From: Rhynchopus sp. YZ270_cl-10
Lineage: Eukaryota > Euglenozoa > Diplonemea > Diplonemida > Diplonemidae
Assembly (NCBI GenBank): GCA_964035575.1
Contig: OZ037853.1
Coordinates: 94,501-158,500, forward strand
Length of the DNA: 64,000 nucleotides
Reading direction: 5' to 3'
Part shown: one piece after another, positions 52,456 to 62,428 of the stretch
How the letters are laid out: every line of letters begins with the position of its first letter
Numbering within the stretch: position 1 is the stretch's first letter
The notes under the pieces: model-generated
The model's input: only the letters and a program-made list of their open reading frames with translations
Database searches by the model: none
What the model was told of the DNA's origin: nothing
Position numbers and translations under genes: made by a program

Positions 52456-52860
52456 CCAAAACAAAAAGACCTCTTCGCAGACTTCTTCAAGCTGTACGTG
52501 CTTCCTGCACCCAAACACAGCATCCACGTGACGGACCTCAGGGAACTGATCCGAAAGGTATTCCCCAAGCACTTCGGCAACCTTTCTGACGTAACGCCAA
52601 CTGTCACATCCGCGATTAAGTCTGCACACAAGAAGGTCAAGGATAACTTGACAAAAAATGAGCACGAAGCACTTATGGCAGATGGGAGCGATGCGTGGCT
52701 CTACCGGTCCAAGAACGGTGCCCCCTGTGTCCTCTATGGAATGGATATTCGCAAGGAGCCAACCAACCACATGAAGACTACCTCCGCATACATCCACATT
52801 AGGAAGTCCCAGATGAATTACAAAGATCAAAAAAGGACACTGAACCGATCAAGAGCCTGA
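52408..52860 (+). CDS. Element-encoded protein, first frame, 150 aa (unknown family)
   Basis: Starts MSGSPQNVAPTDEAGIPKQK right at the fold-back. The region FFKLYVLPAPKHSIHVTDLRELIRKVFPKHFGNL looks like a globular helical DNA-binding-type N-terminus, followed by YRSKNGAPCVLYGMDIRKE. Composition and codon use look coding, unlike the surrounding repeats. It is the only convincing plus-strand gene in the window. A second open frame continues at 52899 with no spacer, and its upstream part overlaps the end of this one, so both probably belong to one gene read in two frames (frameshift or decay). Expected to be the mobility protein of the element, but I recognise no known transposase motif. Confidence 0.55.
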   Translation: MSGSPQNVAPTDEAGIPKQKDLFADFFKLYVLPAPKHSIHVTDLRELIRKVFPKHFGNLSDVTPTVTSAIKSAHKKVKDNLTKNEHEALMADGSDAWLYRSKNGAPCVLYGMDIRKEPTNHMKTTSAYIHIRKSQMNYKDQKRTLNRSRA

Positions 52861-52898
52861 CAGGGAAGCAGGCGCATATTGCCCTGACCAACCTGTGC

Positions 52899-53573
52899 AT
52901 GCAGGCAAAAGATGTTCAGCTCCAGATTGCGCTCTGTATGCAGGCACTCTCGTACTTTAAGTACCAGAATATATCGTGCCACTTTCATGCAAACGGAAGC
53001 TGCAAAAAGGAGTTTCTTTTTTCTCTTGTTCTGTACCACGCACTCATCTTTTCTCTTGAGTGGGTGGCTGCAGGGGTGACAATGGGGAAGGGATACACAT
53101 ATTTTCACAGCATGTCCCACTGGTTTGATCCAGAGGACGCTGTGCCTGTCTGGGCATCAGACGAAATGGGGGAGCAAGGGAACAGCACGAGAAAGCTCTC
53201 AGCTGGACGGGTTGGGTCGGGGAAACAGTTTGAGAGGGGACAACACCGCTTTGAATCGGCGAGGAAAAAAAGTTTCAAAAAAATACCCACTCCTTCGCAA
53301 AAAGAAGACGACGTACCGCGCATATTTGCCTACAGTTATTTAAAAATTTGCAAGCGTTGTTTCACACGCAACAATACGTGGAGAACGAACTTGGATTATC
53401 TGGTGCAGCGAGTGAAGAGATGCGGATTCGACGGTCATGTGACGACTCAGGAGGGAACTAACGACATTTTGTTCAGTGCTGACTCTAATAACCATCAGTG
53501 CTTCAAACTGTGTGTGTGTGGCAAAAGAAAATGGGACATACCTTCACGAGCTTCCGAATACATAAGTGAGTGA
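52899..53573 (+). CDS. Element-encoded protein, second frame, 224 aa (unknown family)
   Basis: Open from before 52899 to the stop at 53571-53573; the first in-frame Met is MQAKDVQLQI, but the upstream codons (SLTGKQAHIALTNLC) also look coding. Features: a hydrophobic helix (FLFSLVLYHALIFSLEWVA), an acidic patch (SHWFDPEDAVPVWASDEMG), a basic stretch (ESARKKSFKKIPTP) and a Cys/His-rich C-terminus (ICKRC ... HQCFKLCVCGKRKW) that may bind zinc. The two acidic clusters could contribute to a catalytic site, but no DDE spacing can be assigned with confidence. Lies between the long inverted repeats of the element. Confidence 0.5.
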   Translation: MQAKDVQLQIALCMQALSYFKYQNISCHFHANGSCKKEFLFSLVLYHALIFSLEWVAAGVTMGKGYTYFHSMSHWFDPEDAVPVWASDEMGEQGNSTRKLSAGRVGSGKQFERGQHRFESARKKSFKKIPTPSQKEDDVPRIFAYSYLKICKRCFTRNNTWRTNLDYLVQRVKRCGFDGHVTTQEGTNDILFSADSNNHQCFKLCVCGKRKWDIPSRASEYISE

Positions 53574-54770
53574 GGAGTTCCACAAATGGGATGAAAAGGG
53601 GGTAGGGGGAGCCTTTTCTCTTTTTCTGTGTTTAACAATGTAAACCCAAAACGACCCCCTCTTTTGACGATTTTGATTTTACAGCTTTTTAGCTTTTTTC
53701 CCTGTGTTACCTTTTGAACTTTTGTGTGATTTTTAATGTGTGAAATGCTTGTTTTTTTTATCCGCATCCTTTTTTATTTATTTATCCCTTTCCCCCCCCG
53801 CTTCATTTTTTGTGCATAGGATTATTTGGGCACCCGAATCCCCCCATTATTTTGTATTTTTTTAAGGGGTGGGAAGGTGACAAATGGGCACCTGGGTGGG
53901 TATACTAAATTTTTGTGTCCCCAGCACGCAGATCCTTAGTAAAGTACAGTCAAATGCTATCCCAGGGGGATAGGTTATCCTGAAATAACCTATCCCAGGG
54001 GGATAGCATAACCTATCCCCGGGGATAGCATAACCTATCCCCGGGGATAGGTTATGCTATCCCCTGGGGGATGGCATATGCTATCCCCAAATATGCTATC
54101 CCAGCGAACCTATCCCCATACCCCTAGCCACAGTGTACAAGAAAATATTGTTTGTTCCCCCAGAAAACCAGTGCACAATTCACACTGGTCTTGTTGCCTT
54201 TTTAGCACAGGAATTTTGGCCCAGGGCATGATCACTTGAAGCATGGCACTTTAGTGTGCATGGGGTAGGGTGTTGTTTGTTATGAATTCTCTTTGTTATA
54301 ACATCTAAGTCAATCGCGGGTGGTGGTTTAGCGCGAGGCTTGGATCTCTCCTGGGTTCATAAGTAGTTATTTCTGCGGATGAAATGAACGTATACTCATA
54401 GATTTCCCGTCGACACAACCTTTGATACTGGGATTATCCCCTTCGACCCCTTAGTGGTAGTTAAACTCGATTGACATTTACACTCCTAGAGATGAAAGAA
54501 CAAGACAACACTTCTGTACCCGCGCATCAAAATTGTGGAAAACTTTGCACCCCAAACATCCTCAATAACGCCCGCCAAAAGGCGCCCCTTGTTACTGGGA
54601 GTTGGTTCTCATGTTTGTTACCTGCACAGCAGGAATTCCTCTGAGTCCAACGCTGTTTGGCCTGTCTGCGGCATTGCACCCGAAGGTGCACGAAGAGTTT
54701 TTGCGGTGTCGCATTCCCTCATGTGTGGGTCACTCACACTTGAGGGCATGTGCCACTGCGGGTCCGGGTA

Positions 54771-54967
54771 CCCATAGCTGAGAATAAGCCGGGTCCCGAG
54801 TCCCGGGTACTAGGTACAGTAGGACTTGGACTAGGCCCCCACCCTCCCGCGACCGGGTCCCCGACCCGCTTTCAGGCGGACCCACAGCGCCTTCACATAG
54901 TTGTGTCCCAGTCCGGCTGAGAATAACCGGGTCCCGGGTCCCCAAGTCTTATTCTCAGCTATGTGGG
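54771..54967. repeat. MITE-like element with TAGCTGAGAATAAG ends
   Basis: CCCATAGCTGAGAATAAG at the left and CTTATTCTCAGCTATGTGGG at the right, each followed by CCGGGTCCCGGGT-type G/C repeats. About 197 bp, inside the outer 51471-55231 element. A related end lies near 49980. Confidence 0.7.
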
Positions 54968-55359
54968 CACCTGGACACCTGGGTCCTACAGAGGAACCTT
55001 AGGGGAACCAGTTCCTTAAGGCGTTTGCACCTACAAGAAGCCTGTTGTTTTACTCTAATTAGACTATAATTAGAGTGTAGTTAGAGTCTAATTATGCTCT
55101 AACTGCGCTCTAATTATAGTCTAATTGAAGAAAAGCGACTCTAATTATACTCTAACTGGACTCTAACTGACTTGACCCAAAATCCCAGACTCTAATTATA
55201 CCCTAACACTCTAATTGGAGCGCTATGTATAAAAAGCTCATCAAATTACATAAGCTTTCCAGTAAGAGAAAATGCGGGTTTGTACACAAAGACAATAAAA
55301 AAAAAACGCGGGCTGGCCTGTTGTGTTCAGCCTACAAAATAAAGGAATAGGTATTTGCT

Positions 55360-55425
55360 ACAGGCCCACCTCTCTGAATGACCCACTGTAGAATGCGAGC
55401 TAATTCGGATGAAAGCACAACTTTA
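55360..55425 (+). repeat. GATGAAAGCACAAAG dispersed repeat, copy c (diverged)
   Basis: CAGGCCCACCTCTCTGAATG, ACCCACTGTAGAATGCGAGC, then TTCGGATGAAAGCACAACTT. Ends just before the TACCGACCCTCC element. Confidence 0.45.
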
Positions 55426-55435
55426 TTATTTCAGA

Positions 55436-55651
55436 TACCGACCCTCCCCCGTGAAATTGTCCCCCCCCCCCCAAAAAAAAAACCGGTATTTTGCCCCCAG
55501 GGACAATTTCAAGGGGGTCAGAGGGGGGACAATTTCGGTTCGAGCCAGTGGTGTGAAGTGGAGGGTTTTGCTAACACTGTTACGTACTAGATATTCCGTC
55601 CCCCCCACTTTTTCCCCTCAGGGGGGACAATTTCACGGGGGAGGGTCGGTA
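55436..55651. repeat. MITE-like element with TACCGACCCTCCCCCGTGAA ends
   Basis: Perfect inverted ends of about 29 bases with C/G homopolymer variation and GGGGACAATTTC repeats inside. 216 bp, non-coding. Confidence 0.85.
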
Positions 55652-55854
55652 CATTCTTTTGCTACCAAAACATAAGGCATAGAGCGTGCTGCAAAGAAGT
55701 ACCTTTGCTTTTGTTTGGATGAAAGCGCAACTTTAAAAAAAAAATGGGAGGGGTTGAACGTGCAGGGACCTCTGTGGGCACATGACAGCTCTCCCCTGGA
55801 GGGTACTTCTGGAAAAAAAAAGTTTTGAAAAAAAAAAACTTTTTTGTTCTTTTT

Positions 55855-57717
55855 CAGGGGTGTCGCTAATTCGGGTCCAGGGTCCCGACTTTTTCAAAAC
55901 CAAAAAAAAAATTTGCACCCCTAGTAAAATCTGTGTAGGAAAAAAAAAAATTTGCACCTAATACAGGGTGGGTTTAATGTGTTAACAACTTGTTCTTTTT
56001 TTAAGTGAGAGGCCACCGTGAACTCGGTTGTGTCAGAACGTTCCAAAAACGAGGTTTTTGGGGGTCAGGGAAAATCACCAGGTGCCGCCCTCACCCCGCG
56101 AAGATTTTTTTTTTTTTTTTTTTGGGTGGGATTTCCAGCAGGCCTTTTGCTAACCATCATGCCATCATGCCACGTTTTTGGGCGTTTTTTATTTTTTTTT
56201 TTCCATCATGCCACGGGGTGGTGGGGCAGGGCTTTCGCTCTGCATCACCTGGGGATTTCCCCCCCAGATGGCATGCATGATGGCATGATGGCACCTTAAA
56301 ATTTTTCTGCTCGCTGCGCTCGCGGAGGTATACCTCAAAAAAATTTTTCGCTCGCTTCGCTCGCGCTGTACGCTATTTTCTTCCTGCCTACGGTGCCATT
56401 TTACAATGTCTAAGGGGATTCCCTTGCATTTTGCAGCCAGAAATGAAACTTGACCCAAGCTGCAAAAATTTGACCATTGTTATTTCAAAGTGACCCAACC
56501 GTTGCAACAGCCCCTGCTTCTGGAAGACGTATTGATTTTGTACGGTTAGTGTACGTAAGGCGCAAGACCAAGCACCGTTAATAAAGGATTAGATTCCGTT
56601 TTTGTTATCTTGCAAAGCTGACCCTTCGCCTCTCCACCCTGTGGCTGGCAGGGAGGCGCGCGCGAAGCGCGCGACGACCGCTTTTACCAGGTGGGAAAGC
56701 TCGGAATGTACTTTTTTTCCAGGAAATTATTTTTTTTTTGACCATCATGCCATTCAGGGGGAAAATCCCAAAGTTAGCAAAAGGCCTGGATTTCCAGATT
56801 TACCTTACCCTGCCTTACCCTTTTTTTTTGCAAACCAGGGTTTCCTTAGTAAAGGTACCATAGCGTGTTTTTGCGCACACATGTGACCCCAACGTGGAGA
56901 GCAATCGGCTCGCGCAATCAAAAGAACGCAGAGAAAAAGGAAAAGACAAAAAGACAAAAGTTGGGTACCGTGCGCCTGCGGCGCTACCGTTCTCAGTCAA
57001 GAACACCACAATTTCATCTGAAGCTGTGTTTTCAGAGTTGAACATGACCCTTGTTTACGAGAATCGGCAGTCTCGAAAAATGCACAGGAACGAAAAAAAT
57101 GGTGAAAACTTAAATACCGAAAACTCATCCATTTTTCCAAAATGACCCTATCACTTTCTGCAATTGCACCGCATCGGACGATGCAATCAACAAAAACGCC
57201 CAAAAACGCCTCCCCTTTTTTCGTGATCTGGGAACATGCTTGCAAGGGTTTCCTTGCTAAAACCAGAGAATCTTATACTTCATAGTAAGGGTACTTTAGC
57301 GTATTTTAGCGCACACATGTGACCCCACCGTGGAGAGCAATCGGCTCGCACAATCAAAAGAACGCAGAGAAAAGGGAAAAAGAAAAAGACAAAAGTTGGG
57401 TACCGTGCGCCTGCGGCGCTACCTACTGTTCTCAGTAGTGTCAAAAACACCACAATTTCATCTGAATTTGGGTTTTCAGACCTGAAAATGACCCATGTTT
57501 AAGAGTATGGGTTCATATTTTGTGAAAATTTAAGTCACTAAAAGTTTGTCTATTTTTCCGTATATCCCCCACCACAGCCTGGGATTGGCTCGGAAATGCC
57601 ACAAAACACTGTTTTTTCGCCCCCTGGTGATGGAAAAAAAGTCCCCGCGTAAAAAAAAAAATTTGCACCCCGATTTCAGATTTTTCAAAAATTTCCCCAA
57701 AATTAGCGACACCCCTG
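55855..57717. mobile_element. hAT-like element, 1.86 kb, with 8-bp target duplication
   Basis: Ends CAGGGGTGTCGCTAATT and its exact complement, flanked by TTCTTTTT on both sides (55847-55854 and 57718-57725). The CAGGGGTGTC end and 8-base duplication are hallmarks of hAT transposons. The interior is non-coding, with runs of T/A, CCATCATGCCAT inverted repeats and an internal duplication (56845-57075 and 57280-57510). Non-autonomous. Confidence 0.85.
56845..57075. repeat. Internal direct duplication (second copy 57280-57510)
   Basis: Both copies share GCGCACACATGTGACCCCA, GTGGAGAGCAATCGGCTCGC, GTACCGTGCGCCTGCGGCGC and CACCACAATTTCATCTGAA. Spacing is about 435 bases, inside the hAT-like element. 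Confidence 0.85.
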
Positions 57718-58313
57718 TTCTTTTTGCATGATAGTAAATATATGGAAGACACGCTGCGTGGGATGCTTTGGGTGGGTGGGTGGAGACAATGATGAAAGAT
57801 AAGATCTTTCACTAAAGAAAGAGGGTTGCCCCACCAGCGTCGTCTTCTTTGTATATTGCTTTTTAGGGAGGAAAGAGAAGAGAGGGAAGGGGTCTACCGA
57901 AGTGGGAAATTTACTATTTCCGAAAAATATCAAAAAAAAAAGAAAAAAAAAATGCTCGAGAGACTCTTTTGCTTGCTCAAAAAGACTATAACCGGGGAGG
58001 GGGAAAAATAAAGGTTGTTTGTTCGCTTTCCAATAAACCTAAAAAAAAAGATAACACTTCATACATTGAACTCCCCGAGAGAGACTCTCCGATCGTGTGT
58101 TCGAGATCGCTTTGTGTGGAGAGAGATAGAGAGAGGAACGCAGGATCCCAAAAGGGGTGTCTCCTTTTGCTAGGAATGTGCAGTACTTTGGGTTGGGCAA
58201 AAAGTACACATACTTGGTAGTCCCACATGAGTTCCGCCAAAAGATTAAGATTTTACTTTCAATCGAAAGATGGATGACAAAAAAAATATATATACCCCAC
58301 CAAGACCCGCCCG

Positions 58314-58451
58314 AGTTGAGACGGACTTTTGACAGAGTCCGCCCAGACTCGGCCCGAGTCCGCCAAGTCCGTCTCAAGTCTGCCCGAGTTTTGGCGGATT
58401 CGAGACGAACTCTGGCAGACGTTGCAATAGTTTCCATAGTCCGTCTCAACT
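58314..58451. repeat. MITE-like element with AGTTGAGACGGACT ends
   Basis: AGTTGAGACGGACT and its complement bound 138 bases filled with degenerate GAGTCCGCC/GTCCGTCTCAAG repeats. Confidence 0.75.
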
Positions 58452-58765
58452 GAGAGGAGGACTCCGGCGTACCTACTAAGGATGAGTGTAACACAAAAAA
58501 GAGCAAGAAAACTTTTTTGTTTGATTATAGACTACTATCACAGCAGCAGCCATATAAGCCACATAAGTCTGATAAGAATGAAAAGTGTTGTTAGATGAAC
58601 CTAAGCCTCTTTGTGCGTAGTCACCATTAGGGAATCCGTACAAGGAATGAGCTGCTTCACACATAAAGAAAATGTGAAGTTGATGAACGCAAAACGCAAA
58701 AGAGAGAGAGAGAGAAATCGCCCTCTGGGACGCAAGATACCTGCCACTCCGTAAAATGGTGGCAG

Positions 58766-58873
58766 TATTGTGATGGGAGCCCATTGGAATACGCAAAAAT
58801 ACATCAAAATACACGTGTATTGTGATGTATTTTGTATGTATTTTGCGTATTCCAATGGGCCCCCATCATAATA
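58766..58873. repeat. Hairpin element TATTGTGATGGG, copy 1
   Basis: Nearly complete palindrome: TATTGTGATGGGAGCCCATT, then GGAATACGCAAAAATACATC, and complement. Related to 62847-63215. Confidence 0.8.
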
Positions 58874-59296
58874 CCCTGATACCCACCATTGGGTTATCAA
58901 AAGCCCGAGAACTTAATAGAAAGAGAAAGTTGAGGGGTGCAAACGCCTCCACACCGCTCAATAGGCAAGGACGCACTGAAGAAAAAGAAATAAAAAACAT
59001 CTGAGCGAGCTAGATAAAGAAAGAAACGAAATCAGAAAATTTTTTTCGTTGATCGCAACCTTTGCAAGGGCAGTTGTCTCAAAGAAAAAGAACTTGTAAG
59101 ATGGAATGAGCACCTCTCGTGCACATCTAAACTAAACTGAAGAAAGGTGGCGAAGACTGACGAGCTACAGCGGGATTAGCGAAAGGGGACACTCTCCCCT
59201 CCCGAATGACATACTGTACCACACACAGTCACCCCCCCATGAAAGAAGAAAGTACCCCTCGGATGAAAAAAGACATGAAGAAAGTAAAGACAGGCC

Positions 59297-59441
59297 AGTT
59301 GACGTCACGGACATTTGGGTTTGGGAGGGTATGGCAGGGTGGGAGGGTTTGGGGGTGTTTGAGGGGGGTATGTCAGGGTATGGGACACGATTTCCCAGAA
59401 AAAAATGAACAAATTTCCTTAAACCAGACGTGACGTCAACT
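59297..59441. repeat. MITE-like element with AGTTGACGTCACG ends
   Basis: Inverted ends each contain the palindrome TGACGTCA. The interior is G-rich on the plus strand (GGGAGGGTTTGGGGGTG) and could form G-quadruplexes. Confidence 0.7.
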
Positions 59442-59467
59442 TGTCTATAAGAAGAACCTCTCTCTCT

Positions 59468-59545
59468 GGTGTGGTCCCCGTTTTGCGGTTTTGGATGTCC
59501 CAAGAATGGCCCAAAAGTGGTTTAAATCGATGGGCGGGCCACACC
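59468..59545. repeat. GGTGTGG/CCACACC mini-element, copy 3
   Basis: GGTGTGGTCCCC at the left, GCGGGCCACACC at the right, 78 bp. The interior differs from the other two copies. Confidence 0.55.
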
Positions 59546-60029
59546 ACTCTACCTGTACGAAGCATACAAATCTAAAGGTAAACACAAAGCATGCACGTTT
59601 TATACGCAAAAGCGCCGCACACTACACTTCGCCCATGTTATCCCGTATGACCACTGTGTGCTGTGGTGCTGCCCACAGTGGAGGCACACAGAAGCGTGGT
59701 TATTTCGGGCAGATCGTGGAACTCTAAACTTTGTTGGAACAAAAACCAAAAATTTTGTGTTCCTAAAGTTTTCCCAAACTACTATCATCTAGATAGCACT
59801 GTCACGATGTTTCTTCACAGGATCCTTACAGAGTATTTTGTTGGAACAAAAATCAAAAAAACAAAGGGGGAGGAAGGTAAAGAAACAGAACAGAAAATAC
59901 AAAAACAAAAATCTTTGAAAATCGGCGGAATGGAAAAAAATTATTTTGCAGAAAAGGGGTGGAAAAAGGTAGCTGAAAACGTGTTAACACGCAGCTCGGT
60001 CGTGCTCATGCAAAAATAAATAAATAGTG

Positions 60030-60235
60030 GGTATTGACGCAGGCACACCTGCAGTGTTAGCCGAGAATCAGAGGCCGCAGTTGCACCCGAGAGCGCGACC
60101 GCAGCCACATCAACCCTATACTAACGCCTGACTAGATAGTGGGCATTGACGCAGGCACACCTCTGACTGACCCATTGGCTGATACCAGCCCGTCCGGATG
60201 AAAGCACAAAGTGCCCTGCGCCCAACAAAACAAGG
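60030..60235 (+). repeat. Dispersed repeat with GATGAAAGCACAAAG core (two tandem copies, the first partial)
   Basis: Best copy 60135-60235: GGCATTGACGCAGGCACACC, CTGACTGACCCA, GTCCGGATGAAAGCACAAAG. Others at 7555-7650, 15350-15440, 55360-55425 and 62720-62785. Several are followed by an A-rich stretch. Possibly SINE-like; no tRNA-type promoter boxes are obvious. Confidence 0.55.
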
Positions 60236-60426
60236 TTTAAAAAAAAAAGACTCGAAATACAAAAGCCCTCTCGTGACAGTGTACTTTGGTGCCCTACCGG
60301 CTGTACCGGGGGTGGACACCCAATGCAGTCCTACATAAAAGGGAAACTTCTTAATGGTCCTAGCCTCTGTGATGGTGCACATCAGAAAAGAAGGTTTATA
60401 AGATGGCTATTGTGCATCATCACTTT

Positions 60427-60795
60427 GGGAAGGCTCGTTTTTCCATTTAATGTTACAAAGTAACATTAAATGGAAATAAAGGGGGGGGAGGGGGTCCGAC
60501 CGAAATCCGGGGAAAAAACTTTTTTTTTTGTAACAATGGCGGGAAAAAGTGGCTTTTTCCAACAACAAGAACTTGTCCATTTCGGCAGATTGACCCCACC
60601 ACAGTGCGGACGGATTCCGGAAATGCAAATGCGGGTGTTTTCGGATGTGCACGTCCACTGCGCCTTGTTGTTACAATAAATGACAATTCGGAAAAACGGT
60701 TTTTCCGTGTAACATAGGGGGTGGGGAGGGGGGGGTCACCGGGAAAAATGGTTTATTGTTACTTTGTAACATTAAAAGGAAAAACGAGCCTTCCC
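60427..60795. repeat. MITE-like element with GGGAAGGCTCGTTTTTCC ends
   Basis: Inverted ends of about 35 bases including TTACAAAGTAACA bound 369 bases. A second inverted pair (TTTTTCC..GGAAAAA, TTGTTACAATAA) lies inside. Non-coding. Confidence 0.8.
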
Positions 60796-61159
60796 TTTGG
60801 AAAAAAAAACAAAAAATGGTGTGATCACCCAAACGGATTCTCCGTGGTTCCCCCGAAGGTGCTCCGCAAATCTTAATATAGCCCGAAACAGTTCTCCGTG
60901 GTTCCCCCGTGGTTCTTCCGTGGGTTGTCCGTACCCCCTGAATCACACCAAAAAACAAAAAAGGTGTGGAAGAAAACGGTGTTAAAAATCTATTTTTATC
61001 TTCTTTCTTTTTCTGCTGTGTCGACAATCGCCTAAAGCTCCCATAGTGGGGTAACTAGGGTCTCGCACAACGAGGTTAAGAACAAAGCCTATTTTTTTTT
61101 TGAAAAAATGGGTTTGAATTAGTGTTGACCCGAGGATGGGTTCTACCTTACAACTACTG

Positions 61160-61235
61160 CCCTTTTTTTGATAAATTGTTGGAGTAGTGTAACCTCGGGT
61201 TGTGTGTTGCCACAGTTTTTGTGCAAATCTCCACT
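61160..61235 (+). repeat. Dispersed repeat (GGAGTAGTGTAGTTGCCTC), copy c
   Basis: TTTTGATAAATTGTTGGAGT, AGTGTAACCTCGGGTTGTGT and GTTGCCACAGTTTTTGTGCA; slightly shortened relative to the copies at 49110 and 50860. Confidence 0.6.
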
Positions 61236-61258
61236 TTTTTTTTAGCTGCATAGTCATA

Positions 61259-61460
61259 GGTTTCGAACGCGCGTTCGAAAATCGAAAACGCGCAAATCCA
61301 AAATCGGAAAACGCGCACATGAAAAAAAAAAAAAAACGCGCAAAAAAAAAAAAAAAAACGCGCGTTCGAAAAGCCGGACGCGCGTAAAAAAAAAAGGGCG
61401 TTTTTTTTTTTTTTTTCAAACGCGCGTTCGAAAAAGTGGTTTTTTCGAACGCGCGTTTGA
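61259..61460. repeat. Cluster of TTCGAACGCGCGTTCGAA palindromes
   Basis: Perfect palindromes near 61261-61280 and 61420-61460, and partial ones between, separated by A runs of up to 17. Non-coding. Confidence 0.8.
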
Positions 61461-61592
61461 AAAACTGGACGCAAAAAAAAAAAATCACTTTGATTTCAAA
61501 AAATAAATCAGAATAGTTGAAACGTGCTAAAACGAAGCTCAGTCGAGCTCATGCAACAGGGTAAGACGTGAGTCGTCCGCACCGTAAGAGAA

Positions 61593-61763
61593 CCATAGAT
61601 GGAACGCCCATATGTAAAATATGGGCGCAATATGGGCGGATATGGACGCCTTTTTTGCCCATATCCGCCTATATGGGCAAAAAAGGCGCCCATATTGCCC
61701 ATATTATCCTGTTTTTTGGGGTGCCCATATTAGCAGCTGCCCCTATGGGCGTTCCATCTATGG
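61593..61763. repeat. MITE-like element with CCATAGATGGAACGCCCATA ends
   Basis: 20-base perfect inverted ends. The interior is made of ATATGGGC/GCCCATAT repeats. 171 bp, possibly flanked by AGAAC. Confidence 0.85.
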
Positions 61764-62324
61764 AGAACGGAGGCGGTTCAACAACCGCTCGGCGCATCAC
61801 GCGACCCTCTTTATACGTGTCAGTTGCAAAAAAAAAGGGGGGGGGGGGGGGAAAGTCACTTTTGGGGTACTAGATAATCATGAACTGCGTCCGTGGTTAA
61901 AAAAAAAATACCTGGTAATACCCGGTACCGGACGCGGTCCATCGATACATAGTAAAATACCCTGTTGCCCATACCCTCTCTTTGCAGGCTACGCACTAAA
62001 TAGAAACACTCCAATGAACGAACAATATTTTATTTCAAAAAAAAGTCACTAAGAATACATAAGCAGGTTGAGAACGGAAAGGAAGGATGGGGAAGGGGGG
62101 GTCTTTGGTTAGCGCCGTCAGGCTCATGAAAGGGGGGTTTGAAAATGTTTTGTTTTTGTTTTGAAAGTGCTTTTTTGTGCTCTGTTTAATTCTGCTTGAT
62201 AGTTTTGTAGACGTGGGGTCGAAAGGGCGCGTTACTTTGTTTGATATTACGACTTACCCTCTTTCTCATCTCATGTTCATGATGGGGAGGGGGGAGGGAG
62301 GAGGAACGAAAAGTTGTTTCAACA

Positions 62325-62428
62325 TAGTCTTCGTAAAAATGTTCGACCGTACAAAAGGACGAACTTCCAGAAAAATTCCTGAAAATGACGAATCTTTATT
62401 ACGGTCGAACATATTTACGAAGACGGTA
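62325..62428. repeat. TACCGTATTCG family hairpin, copy 4
   Basis: TCTTCGTAAAAATGTTCGAC at the left, GTCGAACATATTTACGAAGA at the right, 104 bp. The pairing is kept by matched changes (TCTTCG/CGAAGA instead of TATTCG/CGAATA). Confidence 0.75.

Larger units (their letters stand above)
51728..54137. mobile_element. Inner 2.4-kb element with long inverted repeats and an internal gene
   Basis: Inverted arms of roughly 340-360 bases (51728-about 52065; about 53778-54137) begin TACACTGTGGCTAGGGGTAT and contain GGGGATAGCATAACCTATCC-type palindromes. Between them lie the dispersed repeat 52066-52265, a fold-back (52305-52455) and a two-frame gene on the plus strand (52408-53573). The arms are well conserved, so the element looks fairly young. 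I do not recognise the family. Confidence 0.75.
51471..55231. mobile_element. Outer 3.8-kb TIR element with ACTCTAATTAGAGT subterminal repeats
   Basis: Ends TATACATAGCGCTC and its complement. Inside each end is an array of CTCTAATTAGAGT-type short palindromes (51480-51605 and 55055-55225). It encloses another complete element (51728-54137) and a small one (54771-54967). No gene of its own is recognised outside the inner element. Confidence 0.7.
55232..55854. other. Spacer between elements
   Basis: Contains a diverged GATGAAAGCACAA repeat (55360-55425), the MITE-like element 55436-55651 and a second GGATGAAAGCGCAAC fragment near 55715. No gene. Confidence 0.5.

Noticed and set aside
61154-61488. 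Phe/Lys-rich frames across the CGCG palindrome cluster
   Set aside because: They come from homopolymer A/T runs; no protein-like composition.
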